64,000 bases of DNA from Monosporascus cannonballus (GCA_004154925.1 QJNS01000040.1:62001-126000), one strand, 5' to 3'. Shown: positions 1 through 13,592, numbered from the stretch's first letter. Notes: generated by a model not told the origin, from the letters alone. A program made the numbers and translations.

Positions 1-3000
1 GATTTTAAAGCCTTAATGCAAATATGGTAAGAAAATATAATTCCGGTATAAGGACGACTAATATATTAAATATGCTGTTAAAAAAGTTTGCGAATAAAGG
101 TTTATTTAAATCGGAAATTAACCGAAATCAAAAAATTATAAAGGTTTTCGAAAGTAAAATAATAAAAAGCTTTAATCGATAAAACCTTATACAAGGTAAC
201 GAAAGGAATATATAATTAAATTGAAATTTCCTTTTAATATTATAATAAAATATTTAAAATAATAATTAATTGCGGCGTAAAAAATAATTTTATTTTCTTT
301 ATTATAGCAGAAAGATATTAAATTCCCTAAAGATATATATTAAAGTTTTATAAATTACTTACGGTAAATAATAATTTGTTTACTTACAAAGGAGGATTAA
401 TTTTTCGAAAAACGGAAAAACTTCCGGTATATATTTAGGGATATTAAAAATATATTTTGTTAGATATCGCCGATATCTCTAAATACGATATTATTTTGGG
501 AATATCTTAGTTTTATTTTAGTAATTTAAGGATTAATTAAAGAAAACGAACGTTTTTTTAGGATAAAATATTAAAAAAGGATAATCGAAAAATTTGTTAT
601 ATTATTAAGGAAGTACGGATCTCTAATTAAATTTTTATAATATTATTAAAATATTAAGGAATTAAGAAATTATTTAAAAATAAAAAAAATTATGAATTAC
701 TGTTATACGGTTAATAGGATTATCGAATACCTCTTAAGGAAAGATATTATCCTAAAGTCCACAAAATTTATTATATAAATCCAGAAAAATCAAAAGACTT
801 ATAAAAAAGCATATAATTAAACCTGAAAAAAGGATATATTTAACCTTTTAACTTTTTTGTTAAATATCTAGTCCTTATGGTACCAAAAATTAAGGATGGT
901 AAATAAAAAATCGATAAAAATAAAAACTTTGTTTACCGAAAAATGGTCGATTACAAATAATTAAACAATATCATAATTAAAAATAAATACCCCCTAATAT
1001 TTATAAATGTTTTTAAAAAAAATGCCAGCAAAGCTAAATAGTTTACGGTATTTAACTTTTATGATAGTTATTACCATATTAAAATAACTAAAAGAAAAAA
1101 ATGGAAAACGGTATTTAAAATAATATATGGATTTTACGAATACCAAATAATACCTATAGGATTTATTAACGCCCCCGCCAATTTCCAAAGTTTGGTTATA
1201 ATTATTCTTTAATAATTTTTAGATAAATTTGTATTTATCTACTTCGACGACATCCTTATTTATTCCGAAACTTTAAAGGAATATAAAAAATGTATCGCTT
1301 AAATATTTAGAACTTTGGACGAAACTAATATTTAAGTTAACCCTGCCAAAAATATATGGTATACCTAGAAATTAAATTTTTTAGAATTTATTCTTATACC
1401 AGGCCAAATTCAAATTTAACGTTTTAAATTAAAAACAATTAAAGATTGGCCGATTCCTAATAAGGCGACCGTTATAGATATTCGACAAATTTTAGGATTT
1501 ACGGGTTACGTACGTAACCTAATTAAGGAATATGGAAATATAATTAGGCCTTTAACGAAATTTATTACTAAGGAATACGTTAGGAAAAAATTTAAACTTT
1601 TAAAGGAAATAAAAAAAACGTTCCGGGAATTAAAAGAAGTAATTACTAGCAAATTTATTATAAGGATGTTAAATCTAAATAAAACGAAACGATTAAAAAT
1701 AAATATTTTAAAATATGCCTTAGGCGTAATTTTAAAATAATAAAAAAATAACGGCAAATAATACTTAATAACGTATTATTCGAAAGTATTCCGAAATACA
1801 AAATTCCGATACCAGATTTATAACAAAAAATTATTAATAATTATTAATATTTTTAAGAAATAAGAACTTTTTTTTAGCAGAACAAAAGAACTTTTCGATA
1901 TTTACTTTAATTACAAAAATCTTATACAATTTATAAAAGCCCAAAAACTAAATAAACGACATAAGAAATAATAGATTTTTTTATCCAAATTTAATTTCAA
2001 GATATACCATATTAAAAAAAATATTTAGGCGGATATTTTTAATTATAAAGGGAATTACGATTTTAAAATCCCCCAAAAAAGTATGTAAATATTATAATAT
2101 AATAAAGACGGAATAATACATCTATATAAAATAATGAAAAAATTAATTACCGAACTTTTAATACAGTTCCGAAATTTTTACGATATAAAAAAATAAAAAG
2201 AAATTTAGCAGTTAAAAAGATAACCAAAAAATTAATTACTGTATTACGGCAAAATTTATGTTCCTAAGGATTAACAGGAATAATTCGTGAAGGAATTTTA
2301 TAAGGACTTATTGCATGGATATTAAGGAATCTTTAAGATTACCCGATAACTGCAAAAAAAATACGATTTCTTCAAGTTATGCTATATAATTAAAATAATT
2401 ATTAAAAATTATAACGTTTGTAATAAGGCTAAGGTAATACGCCATAAGCCCTACGGGTTACTGCAATTTACCGATATTCCTAATAAGATATAGAATATTA
2501 TAACTTAGGATTTTGTTATTAGCTTACTTTTATTTAAAAACCTAATTACTGGAATCGAATATAACAGAATATGGGTAATTGTTAATAAATTTACCAAATA
2601 TAGGTATTTCTTATTTTTTAAAAGAAATATAACGGCAGAATAATTAGTTTATGTTTTTATTAAATAATACCTTAATAAATATGGGATATCTGAAAAAATC
2701 GTTTTAAACCGAGATACGTTATTTACCTTAAAGTTCGGTATTAATTTTTTTAAATAAATTAATGCCAAAATTAAGTTTTTAATAACATATTATCCTAAAT
2801 AAATAATTAAACCGAAAAATTAAATTAAACCCTGGAACAATATTTTCGAAGTTATGTTAATTATTAGCAAAATAATTAGGTAAAATTTTTACTGTTAGCA
2901 TAAATCGTTTATAATATATTTGTTAATATGGATATGGGCGTATTTCCTTATACCGTTATATATAGATATAATATAAAAATAAAACGACCTAAATAACCGT

Positions 3001-3545
3001 TTAATAAGGTATTAAAAATTGTTATAATTGCCCCAAAAGCAGAAATACTAATAATAAAAATTAAAACGATTTAGGTTCGTTTTTACGATAAATTAAAGTT
3101 TTTTTAGCGAAAAATAACTTAATATTATAACAAAAAAAGAATTAAGGGATTAATCTTAACAAAAGGAGAAAAAGTTTATTTATTATGCCAAAAATAAAAC
3201 GTAACTTTAAATATTTTATAAATCAAAATAATAAAATTTAACGATAAGCTTGATTTTAAAAAGTTTAATTTATTTAAAATTAACAAGGTTATTTTTAAGA
3301 TTAATTACCGATTGTCGTTACCCAAAAATATAAGAATATATTTTATTTTCCACATTTTTTTACTTAAACCAATACTTAAAAACGCCCTGTTAAAAATAAA
3401 TTTAAAATTCGAAAAAGATTTTAACGAATACGAAATTAAACGAATACTAAATTTTAGAATAATTAAAAACAAAATCCAGTACCTAATTAAATGGGAAGGA
3501 TATTTATATAAAAAAATACGTAAGAATTATTTAACCATTTAACAA
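1..3545 (+). pseudogene. pol relic of B1 (RT, RNase H, integrase, chromodomain)
   Basis: The reverse transcriptase active site is still readable as YFDD at 1,239-1,250, inside the context FVFIYFDDILIYS. The integrase zinc-binding region lies near 2,290-2,480, with CNKAKVIRHKPYGLLQ readable at its end, as in fungal Ty3 integrases. A C-terminal chromodomain lies at about 3,420-3,540, with EYEIKRILNF and IQYLIKWEGYLY. The 76-codon open stretch at 3,312-3,542 is only the surviving end of this long frame. Many stop codons stand where CAA, CAG or TGG is expected. B2 carries the same domains in the same order. Confidence 0.85.
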
Positions 3546-3589
3546 ATACGATAAACCTGATTAAGACGTTTTACCGCTAAAATCCTGAC

Positions 3590-4190
3590 TAACCGTTTCC
3601 AGTACGGCTAAGGTTATAGGCGATAATGGTCCCCTACCTAAATTAACCCTTACGGCGCTCCAATTAAAAAAAGTAAATGTTTTTATTAACGTATTTAGCT
3701 TTAAAGTAAATTATGCTTGTTTTTTTTTACGATCTTTTTCCGTATCCAGTTTTTTTCGTTTTTTTAATTTATTTATGTTTTTAAACCCCTTTTAAATAAA
3801 TAATATTTTTTTGGAATATAATTATTCAGATTAACGATTTAACCGAATAATACGATTAAATAATTTTTAAAGCTATTAAATAATTAAACGTTTTTTTCGG
3901 TTTATCTGGAACTTTTCGGCCCGTATATTTTTAAGCGATAAAAACGAAATGTGGTTTTTATTGCAAGATTAAATATTGGCCGCCAAATAATTTTGATAAT
4001 TTTTTCGATTTTCCAATATTTTGCAAAAAAGCTTTTTTTCGAAATAATACGTATATGGCATAATTTCGAAATTAAATTAAAAAATCGACTTAATTAATTT
4101 ATAACGATTTTTAATAAAAAATTTAATGCGTTTTCGAAATTTATCCGATATGGTTAAATATAATGTTATAACGCAAATAAGGAAAAGAAG
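3590..4190 (-). pseudogene. antisense accessory ORF of family B element (B1 copy)
   Basis: On the strand opposite to pol, between the chromodomain and the polypurine tract, a degenerate frame can be followed that matches the same region of B2. From its 5' end it gives a basic stretch, then FEIMPYTYYFEKKLFC, a charged helical region with LKKRKKLDTEKDRKKKQA, then FTFFDWSAV and GPLSPITLAVLETVS. The B2 frame gives LEKRKRMKEKRRHINAKQ, FIFFD and GPLSPATL in the same order and spacing. Agreement of predicted residues between two mutated copies argues for former coding. No function can be assigned. The last part overlaps the 3' end of pol on the other strand. Confidence 0.5.
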
Positions 4191-4230
4191 TTAAGGATTT
4201 ATTTTTTATATCTTTGGGGACAAAGATCCT

Positions 4231-4246
4231 GGAAGGGAGGGAATAA
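4231..4246 (+). other. polypurine tract of B1
   Basis: A purine run GGAAGGGAGGGAATAA directly abuts the start of the 3' LTR at 4,247. This is the expected place and composition for the plus-strand priming site of an LTR retrotransposon. It keeps its G residues although the surroundings are RIP-mutated; its purine strand holds no CpA. Confidence 0.7.
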
Positions 4247-4677
4247 TATTACGTTCAAAAGGGACTCCACGAGGCCCAAAGAAGGCCCAGGAAGTTGGAG
4301 ATATTTAGGATCTCTATTTTCCATCGGATAAACCTCGGGTTTCTGTTAATTTCCAAAGATATTAGGAGAGTCGTAAATGATAAATATTATGGTTTCTCGA
4401 GATCCCCAGAAACCATAAGAAACATAAAGGATAAGAAAGATATATAAGGTTTAGGTTTCCTATATAAATAGTTACCTATTTAGTTTTTTGCTCTTTAGCT
4501 ATTAATTTAAGCTTTTAGCCAGAGGTAATTGCACCGTTTTTTGACTAAGAGAGGAATACTTTAAAATTTCCTTAACGAACATATTAAATTATTTTTCGCC
4601 CTATTGTTACCTGCAAATCAAGACCCTTTTCGGATACTGCTCATACCTCCGGGTGGATATATAATAGGTTCGTTATA
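4247..4677 (+). repeat. 3' LTR of B1 (431 bp)
   Basis: It begins TATTACG (original TGTTACG with G to A) and ends CGTTATA (original CGTTACA). The right two-thirds match the B2 LTRs (430 bp each at 39,750 and 46,669), including the CTGCAAATCAAGACCC-like segment and CTCATACCTCC. The left third (U3) differs from the B2 sequence. The 5-base flank after it is TTAAC; its partner is outside the window. Confidence 0.8.
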
Positions 4678-6338
4678 TTAACATTATAACTTTAAAAATA
4701 AATATTATATATCCTGTAAACGAATGCCAAAAGATATAAGTAAGTTATATTTAGTATTTCTTAGGCATTTTAATAATGATTTTCGATATATTCCGTATTT
4801 AGTTTCAAACCTAGTTAATAACGAATTTAAAAAACCGATCGGATTATTTAAAAGTAACTTGTTATTAATTTTAGTTTGATACTTAAGCTTAAATAATCGA
4901 TAATACCTAATAATATTCGATGTTAAAATTTGATTTTTTAGATAATAGAGAATTTTCAAAGCTAATAATCCTTATTACACAGTAATCTTTAATAATTTCG
5001 ACGAGCTTTTGATACATCGGTTAAATCTTAACGATTTCTATTAATTAAACAGATATAATTTAGAAATGATAAAACTGAATAATTTTAAATTATTATTTAA
5101 AAACGTAAATTTAAAAGAAATATAAGGTGATTAGTATTTTCGTTACTGTTGTTTAAATTTTCGTCATTGTAATAAGAATATCGCCCTTTTTCTTTTTACT
5201 TAAGTAAACCCGTTTTCTTTAATTAGCATATTACTGGCAGTAAATGTCGGATTTAATGGTGTCTAATTTCCCGATTATTATTTCTATTAATAATTTTAAC
5301 CTCAAACCAATTTTATTAATTAATTTTAAAGAATTCTAAAAGATAGTTTGGAGCAAAGTCCATACGGAATATTAACTTATTAAGACGAAAATATTTGAAA
5401 AATATATTATTTAATAAGTCGACTTTAGTTATTTTAATTAGTTTTAAAAATGCCATTTATTCAAATTTCTTTTTTCCTAGACGTAATTATAAACTTTATA
5501 GCTTTATAGTTATTATTTACGTCAGCAATTGAGTTCATATTATTAAATATATTAGCGCTACCCTAATTGTGATTAATATAAAATATATATAAATATATCG
5601 TTAGTAATATACTTTTATTTTTATAATCTTAATAAGGCCGTTTTTATTAATTTAGTGTAATTAATTTATGCTTAGCGTTTTATTTTTAATTATCCGAATT
5701 TCGCTTCATTTAGTTAAATCTTTTAAAGAATAAGTTATATTTTAAATTATGCAATTGGTTTAAAATATAGACAATTAAACTACATTTTTGAACACATATA
5801 TCTTTAGATATAAGATTTTTCAAAATCCGTTTATTAAATATTTAATTCCCGATAAGCTTTCTTCAACGCGAAATTTCTAAGTATTTCTTTTTTATTAATA
5901 ATATTTTAAAATCGTTTCGTTGGTATCGGCCATTCGTACCGTTATTATTTTATAAGCCGTAATATACGTCTTTGTATTTCTAAAGCCGTAATTATAATTA
6001 TTTACGTTTTTAATCAAAACCTTATTTTTTCTAAATATTAATCAGAAAGTTGAAAATTGCTTCAGCAGCTAACCAAAGCAAATATCTTTTCCTTAACAGC
6101 CAAATAAAATAAGGTACAAAAATCAGTCCTAAAAAATATAGAAAAAACACATCATCTTATAATGCGAAAAGAAATTGCTAAAATAAGAATTTTAAACCCA
6201 TTATATTAATATTATTAGCCCTTGATAATTAAGGCGTTAGAAAATATAATAATAATAATGGCAATAACAATCGGTTTAAGGGTTAAATGTATGGCAAAAA
6301 GAAACTTTTTAATATATATACGAAAATCGAACTTTTTG
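4678..6338. other. unassigned AT-rich RIP-mutated sequence
   Basis: No gene is supported. There is an 84-codon open stretch on the minus strand at 4,705-4,959 (contains FETKYGIYRKSLLKCLRN) and a longer minus-strand trace near 5,300-5,590 reading SIADVNNNYKAIKF and VNIPYGLCSKLS. Both could be remnants of a protein of another mobile element, but I recognise no domain, find no terminal repeats and see no match to the two Ty3 families. Element A2 inserted at its right edge. The sequence right of A2 (13,092 onward) should be its continuation. Confidence 0.4.
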
Positions 6339-6343
6339 ATTAA

Positions 6344-6717
6344 TGTGACGGCCAAGTTAATTAACCAACTATTAAATCTAAGTCGTACGTGTTTATATTA
6401 CTAGAAGTACCGCAGGAATCTAAGCAATAGATACTGTAATCGTATTACGTCTTATAATACCAAAAGTATCGAAGTTATAGGTATTAATAAATATTACAAA
6501 CTGGGGTTATGTAAATTATGAAATTAATAAATATATTATAATTAATTATAACTATTTATTTTTTTCTTAAATCATTATAATCTTACAAAATCTTAATAAT
6601 TTCAACTTTCATAAATCTTGCAAAATCCCAATAATCTTGTTATATAATCTTTTTTCTAACGCCCTACTGGTTGATTTTAACTATTTCTAAATATATCCAA
6701 AACGTTAGATCGTAACA
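6344..6717 (-). repeat. LTR of A2, left (3' LTR of the minus-strand element)
   Basis: On the plus strand it starts TGTGACGGCC and ends GATCGTAACA, i.e. TG...CA ends. It aligns with the right LTR along its length, with differences that are almost all C/T or G/A. Confidence 0.85.
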
Positions 6718-6779
6718 CGCTTCTACCGTTCTCAAAGTTTTCATCTCGAAATTTTTACTCCGTAAAGATTTAATTGATC

Positions 6780-7295
6780 ATAACGGATCGTATTGAAAAG
6801 CATACTAAACATTTTTTCAAAACAAACTGCTTAATGTAATTTTTTGATTACTGTAGTACTTTTTGCCAATCCCATCGACATAACGCTATATTTCTATTAC
6901 GAACGAAGGAAACTGAAATATACGTTAGCAAAAAATAACTTTTCTCGCTACTCGTCTTGTATCCAAAATAATCAATCCAATTATAAGGTACGGGGTCTTA
7001 ACCCAAAGCAATTATAACGTATCGCTGTTTAACACCGAAAATTAAAGTTTGAACTGGAAGCCGCCGAAGAAAAGACTAACTAGGTTAATACCCGTTTACG
7101 TCGTTTACGTAAGCAAAAGAAATGTGGTATAACAAAATAATAAAAACTATATCCCGTAATATTGACAACCTGTAAAAGTTAAAACATGAAAAAAAACGGG
7201 CCGAACCGGAAGCTATCAAAGTTACGTCGGCAAAGGCCGCATCCCCTTTTAACTAGTCTAACCTTAAGTTTATCGATTGGTTATCTATTAACTAA
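6780..7295 (+). pseudogene. antisense accessory ORF of family A element (A2 copy)
   Basis: This frame runs opposite to gag-pol between the LTR and the chromodomain. Readable parts are LEAAEEKTN, VNTRLRRLRKQKK, then after one frame change (near 7,117) MWYNKIIKTISRNIDNL, KLKHEKKRAEPEAIKVT and the end FIDWLSIN followed by TAA (7,293-7,295). The A1 copy ends INWSTVN followed by TAA at the same place in the element, and A3 ends VIDWNMVD followed by TAA. The predicted product is basic and helical, likely coiled coil. Function unknown. Confidence 0.6.
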
Positions 7296-7329
7296 AAAGC
7301 CTTTAACCCCGCTAATCTCGGCGTTACTG

Positions 7330-10300
7330 ATAAAAACTCCTTAATAAACGCTAGGCATTTATAGGATTTTTAGCTGGTTTCTAGATATTTTCGATATCTA
7401 GATACCTTTTCTATTTAATTAAGTACTGCGTAAATCCGTTTTCTTTTCTTATGTCGAATATCTTCTCCACCTTATATACTTATTTATCTTTCACCTTTAC
7501 GTCGTCCTATACTAAATATACCCTTATGGTATCTGCTGTTAACTCAGGTAGGGAAATATGAAAAACTAGATGGAATTTAACTTTTGGTGGAAATTCGAAT
7601 TAATAATTATTTTTAAAATCTTTTTTAATGATGTTATATAAACCGATATATTTAAAATCAAAGTTTTTACTAAGTTTTTTATCTAAACATTTTTGGTAAC
7701 GAAATAAACTATTTTTCCCTTTTCGAAAATTAATTCTTTTAAGTTTTTTTGGTCATAATATTTCGTTATTTGATTACGTACGAATTCCAGTTTTATCTTT
7801 ATCTCCTGATATAATTATATAAGTTATTCTGATATAATGATTACCTTAATGTTAATTAACTCGTTATTTCGTATTTATAAACTTTCGAGATAAAATCACA
7901 ATTAACGTTCGTAGCTATTATCTTGATATTTTCGTAATAACTTGAATTATATAGCAATTAAAACGTAAATAACCTTGTTACATAGTTTTTTTGTTCGTAA
8001 TTAATATAATATCGTAAATAAATCTTTAACATCTAATTTAATCGTTCCGTTTATCTATTCGTTTAAAGTTTAAACGCATTAAATAACTTGTAATTTAGGT
8101 CTATTTTTATTATAAAGCTTTCCTAAAACTTTAAGACAAATATAGCTTTTTTATTAAAAATAATTTTATATAATAATTCGTATATGTAACAGATATTTCT
8201 AAAAAATGTATACCATTTATTCGGCGTTAATATCTTCTTAATACGGTAAAAATTAGGAAACTTTCGCAGGTTTGTCAACAATGACGAAAATATTAACATA
8301 ATATATTCCTATCGCTAGATCTTCGGATAAAAAATTTTAATGATAAAATTCATAATAACCAAATCCTATAATTATTTTAAAACTAGCAATAATTATAATT
8401 TTCTATAAGGTTTATATCATCGTACCTTAGTTTTATTACATAAATCGCATTATTTTCGAATTCTTTAAATTCTTATTTTCATTTTTTGAAAAATAATATC
8501 TATATTAAAATCGCTTTAGGGTTTTGTGAATTCCTAGATATCTATGTAACTAATATTCATATATTTCTTATATACAATCCTCCTAATATTCTTCTGAAAG
8601 TTATATTTTCTTAATTGTTTAATTTTCCTGAAAACAATCATTATATTACTAGATACTTTAATATATATTGAACGGTATTACCCGAATTATCATGATCTAT
8701 CGCAAGCATAAATATCCTTTTACAGTAACATCAAAAATTATAGAGCTAACTTTAACCAATTCTTTTCGAAATCTGGTCGCTTGCTTAAAGCATCGACTTT
8801 ATCTTTTTTAAACTCTTCCTATAAATGATAACGAAGTCGAAATTCGCCAGTTCCTTTACGTATTGCAATTATCGTTTTATAAGTTTTCTGGTCGTAATAA
8901 AACGGATAAAATTTTAATAATTCGTATAAACCTTAACTTAATAAAGACTTTATTTAAGAAATTATCTAAACTTTCGAAATGCTATAATAATAACTATATA
9001 TTCCTTATTTGGAATGCCGTAATTAAATGCGGCTCCTTTTAACTTATACGAAAAGAAGGCAATAAAATTAAATTTGCATTAATTATTTCATGATCCGATT
9101 ATTAAGTTTAACGCGTAATTCGAAATATCGGGTTTTAACTGAATGGAACGAATTAAATTATATATAATCAGCATTATCCGGTTAGTAATTATATTCTTAA
9201 TTTTCTAAAATATCGTTTTAATTTGGAGCGTTTATGAAAATTTTTTTTGTGGAATTAAGTAAAGATAAAATTATTGTATTAAAGTTTCGAATAAGTTTTT
9301 TATAATAATTAATAAATTTAAACAATATTTGGACCCTTTTAACCTTAATTAACGTTTGCAATTTTATAATTGTAACGAACCTTTGGAAATTTATTTTAGT
9401 ATGGCCTAAGATAATAATATATCTTAGATATTTTAGTTTTTAAGTATAAAATTAACTTTTTTTACGTTAACTAATAGTCTTACGTTCTGTAAAACTTATA
9501 GAACTTTATAAACCTATTTTATATATATTCTTTCCGTTTTCGAAAAAATAACATTATCGTTAAAATAACACAGAACAGAAATATCGAACTATTTTTATAA
9601 TACATAATTTATTACTTGATGGAAAGTTATTGATACGTTAATAAATTCTATTAATATAATTAAATACTTAAATAATCCGTATTTCGTTTTAAAGCTTATT
9701 TTCTATTTATATTTTTCCTTAATCTTAATAAAGTTATATTCATTTTGAAAACCGTATATTATTAACTATTTAAATCTTTAAAATCTATTTTTATATAAAT
9801 AAAAATAATAATTTCCAATACCTAACATCCATACCGTATAAGTACTAATAACTAACCATATACCGTGACTTGCCTTTTTTTTTAAAATACGATATATATA
9901 AGATATTTCGTTAATAATTTCCAAAATCAAATTTATCCTTTTTATAACCAATTTTTTAAATATTCTTTAAAAACGCGCATTTTATTTTCGCTAAAGTTAT
10001 AAATAAAGTAAAATTTCGTCGAAAACCCTTTTTTAAAGAATTATCTCATAATTCTATTCATTATATTTAATAATGTCATATCCAGTTCCTTTTGATAAAG
10101 CTATTATATTACATTATTGTTTAAGTATGTTAATTTTCCTTTAATAATAATAATAATACGTTATGTTCTTTTTAATACTGATTTTATTTTTTATATTTTA
10201 TCTCTTTAAGTAACAAAATATCTATCCTATAATTATTCTTATATTAGTTACTAGTTATGGTCGAATATTAACATTTTTTGCTTCTTTTCGCCTTTATTTC

Positions 10301-12710
10301 TAAAATATAAAATAAATCTTATCTGCCTAACCCTTTTATTAATTAAAATGTTATACCAATACATCTATAGTTTTATCAAAATCATATCGTAATTCTCAAA
10401 TAAAAGGATATTAAAATTAATTATATACTTTCGTCCTTAAACAAAAATCTCAAGATAAGTAATTTCGCGTAAAAAATTTCCTTTATCGTAAACGAATTTC
10501 TAACTTTCGGCGTTCGTTATTATATTTGGTTTCAACTTATATTTTCATAAAAATCTGTATTCGTTAACCATATTCGATACAATATAATTTCCGCCTAAGA
10601 TTCTGTAATTTATTAAAACGATATACTAATACGTTCCAATTCATATTTTAAAAATAATAAAATTATGAACAGTTCTTATCGTTATATCTAACGCCCTTTT
10701 TAAAAGTTCTTTGAAATTTCTCGGGGTTTCGTTATTTTATAGCTTTCTTTAAGTAATTTTATTTTTTTAATTTCTTTATATAGCGCATTAAATTCCTAGA
10801 TTTAACGTTATTACTGGTATATAATTTCTTCGAATTATATTAACTATCTTTAGCTTTACTATAATCTCTTTCGTTATGAAATCAAGTCATTTTTCGTATA
10901 ATATATAATATCCTCTTCAGAATCATATTAATCTTCGTTCTATAACTTAGTTATAAATTAATATACTTCTTTTTTAATAACTTTTCAATGTTTTAAATTA
11001 ATAAGAAAAATCAATTAAAAATAACAACCTATAATAATCTTTTAATAATACTTTTTTATCATATTCTAGATTAACTTTCTTTCCGTTTAATAATCGTATT
11101 ATTCACAATAACCAAAAGGGTCTTTTTACAGCTATTGCTTTCCTTTAAGCCAGTTTTTTATTTCGGCTAATTAACAAATATTATCTTCTGGAACTATAAA
11201 TTGAAAATACCGATACCATTATTTGTCGTTCTTATTATCTCCTGTTCGGTTTAAAAAATCGAAACCCTTATTATGCATACAGGTAATTCTTTTATAAATA
11301 TGTTATTTCTCTTCTTTATAATCCAGGCGTTCCTATCGTCAATAATATATAACGTATATTTTGCGGTATCGTTTAAAGGTTCTAGGATAAACGCTTTTCG
11401 TCCATTCCTAATATTCTTTCAGCTATTTTCTAAAGATATTTTGCTATTTTCTAAACGCTTTTTATGTCAGTTTTTTAGCGTCTTACATCTCTTATCAAAT
11501 TTCTTATCGAAATAACCCGTTTTTACACTAAGCCCGAATCATATTAATAACCTTATTATTATTTTTGGTTTATCTTTAAATTATTCTTCTAGTACAAGTA
11601 TCCAATTATTCTATCGTAATTTCTTAGATAAAAAATATACATAAACTTTGTTTTCTTTTTTTTTGTCGTAATTATAATATTTAATCTAATTCCAATCCTC
11701 TTTATAAGCAATCTCGAATTCTATAAATCCCGGTTCTATGCCGTAAAAAATATTATTACGTCGAAAAGTACTAGTATTAATCGTATATCAAAACTTATTA
11801 TGATTCTTTTCTTTTGTATCTTAAATATACTAAGCATATTACTGGTCGTTAATCTTAACCGCCATAATAATATAATACGATAAATAATCGAATCGATTAA
11901 TCGTAAAAACTTTCTTTTATATTTTTTCTTCAAACAATGTAGAAATTTAGCTATTAATATTTTTAATCCTGAATTTAATTTAAATACTTATTAAATAAAT
12001 ATACTACCGTAATTAAATGCTCACCCTTTTTATCGAAATTACTAAACTTATATTTCGGTCTTTATTTTCTCTTTTATTATTTGGAAAACTTTCGTTAATA
12101 CTTATTAGAACTATTTATAATTATTATAAATTGGTATTATTTCCAGATTTTATTTTTCAGCCAGTACAATAATATATTTTCTCATAGCGAATTTAACCCA
12201 AATAACCGCATTTCAGGTAACTTGTCTAGCCGCAAACGTATTTAGTTTAATAAATATAACAAGTTAAACAGAAAAATAACTAAAGTATATTCGGCATTAA
12301 ATTAGAAACAATTATAACTTAATCGAGATTCCGTTAAAAGTTTCCGGTTTAAAAGATTTAAAACTTTTTTGTAATTCCTTAATAAAATTTAACTAAATAA
12401 CCTAATTCGTTTGAAAAAACTCCCCAGTTTCGAAGGCCTTTCCTTTTTCTTAAAACTTTTTATAAACGGCTTAAAAGAATGTTATAAAATTATTTTGGTC
12501 CTTTTCAAACTAAATAATAGGTTTATTTATAATATCCAGGCGACGAAGAACTTCTTTTCGAAAAAAGCGAAACTATTCCTTTTCTTTCTTAGATTTCATT
12601 CCAATATCCGAGTTATCAAAAACCTGGTAAATAAGCTATTCGGATTGCTTGCTAATAAGCATAATATTGGCGATATCGCTCAAAATTTAACGGTATTACT
12701 AAATAAAAAC
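7330..12710 (-). pseudogene. gag-pol relic of A2
   Basis: Read on the minus strand from about 12,700 to 7,330: gag, protease, reverse transcriptase (active-site trace YFND near 9,560), RNase H, integrase and a C-terminal chromodomain at about 7,350-7,460. The integrase C-terminal module (GPYKI...PPKVK) is near 7,560-7,720, in the order usual for Ty3. Stop codons are dense. Open stretches here of 60-100 codons (for example 12,411-12,716 plus and 11,736-11,933 minus) are shadows without independent support. Confidence 0.8.
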
Positions 12711-12718
12711 TTATAACA

Positions 12719-13086
12719 TATAATGGCTAAACTCATCAACTAACTATTAAATCTAAGTTATACGGGTTTATATTAATAGAAATATGATAAAAATCTAAAT
12801 AAAAATACTATAATCGTATTGCGTCTCTTAATATCATAAATATCGAAATTATAAGTATTAATAAATATTACAAATTAAAGTTTTTTAAATTATAAAATTA
12901 ACGAACGTATTATACTTAATTATAACTGCTTTTTTTCCCTTAGATTATTGTAATTTCGCAAGATCCTAATAATCCTGACTCTCGTAAATCTCGCAAAATC
13001 CCAATGATCCTGTCACGTGACCGCTTTCCTAACACTCCACTAGTTTTGACTATTTCTAGATATGCTAAGTACGTTAGATCATAACA
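12719..13086 (-). repeat. LTR of A2, right (5' LTR of the minus-strand element)
   Basis: It starts TATAATGGC (RIP form of TGTGACGGC) and ends GATCATAACA. Its right third (from about 12,950) retains CACGTGACCGC and similar GC-rich words that are eroded in the left LTR. Confidence 0.85.
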
Positions 13087-13091
13087 ATTAG

Positions 13092-13260
13092 CCGAGATTA
13101 ATTATAGGCATAACACCCTGCTCCATTTTATTATTATATATATATATGTAAATAATCGATTATTAAGCCTATTATTCCATTATTAATCTTTCGGTAAATT
13201 ATGGAAAAGCTTCGGAAATGTTTGGAAAAGTATTGCTAATATTCGCCACTTCGAATAGAG
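13092..13260. other. AT-rich strip with a TA microsatellite between A2 and the gene island
   Basis: No gene is seen. It holds a short (TA)n run at about 13,134-13,148. The words GGCATAACA at about 13,099-13,107 resemble the end of a family A LTR, so a small LTR remnant may end here. Confidence 0.4.
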
Positions 13261-13592
13261 GTGGACCCACCATTCCCGGAGCTAAACTCCGGATTCCTAG
13301 ACATGCTCTCGCAGCCACCTAGATGGCATCATCGCCAGCCCGAACGACAATCTAACTCAGCTGCGAATCGTGCCGCCAGGAGGAAAAAGAGGAAGAATCG
13401 CACAGGAAGGTGTGAAGAGTTATGTTCAATTCCTGTCTCAGCTCCTACGCCGCAAAAAGCCTGCTCTTGCGGTTTCCTATCTCTTCCAGACACCCAAGCG
13501 AGCCTTTAGGTTTAACCCTCCGCTTCTTTCGCCGAGAACAAGTGTGCCCAAGGAACACTCAAAATGACCCTGCTCCTACCGGGTTTAGAGTC
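13261..13592. other. GC-balanced sequence without an assignable gene
   Basis: Base composition is like the genes next to it. Three overlapping plus-strand open stretches of 65-86 codons run through it and the 3' end of the arrestin-like gene; none has a recognisable domain or a convincing start. The minus strand is the 3' flank of the arrestin-like gene, so 3' untranslated sequence is the simplest reading. Confidence 0.4.

Larger units (their letters stand above)
1..4677 (+). mobile_element. Ty3/gypsy chromodomain retrotransposon, family B copy B1, 5' truncated by window edge
   Basis: This is the 3' part of an LTR retrotransposon read on the plus strand: reverse transcriptase, RNase H, integrase, a C-terminal chromodomain, a polypurine tract and the 3' LTR. 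Domain order (RT before integrase) and the chromodomain place it with the chromovirus group of Ty3/gypsy. All frames are broken by many TAA/TAG codons of the RIP type, so it cannot be autonomous. Its pol aligns codon by codon with copy B2 at 39,750-47,098, but the U3 part of its LTR differs from that of B2, so B1 and B2 are subfamilies. The 5' LTR and gag lie outside the window. Confidence 0.85.
6344..13086 (-). mobile_element. Ty3/gypsy family A element A2, full length (about 6.7 kb), minus strand
   Basis: Two LTRs of 374 and 368 bp bound the element. The left flank is ATTAA (6,339-6,343) and the right flank ATTAG (13,087-13,091); they differ by one G/A change of the RIP kind, so a 5-bp target duplication is likely. 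Pol runs on the minus strand (chromodomain next to the left LTR, gag next to the right one). The right LTR keeps more G and C near the gene island than the left one. The same family is present as A1 (18,006-24,782), A3, A4, A5 and A6. Confidence 0.85.
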
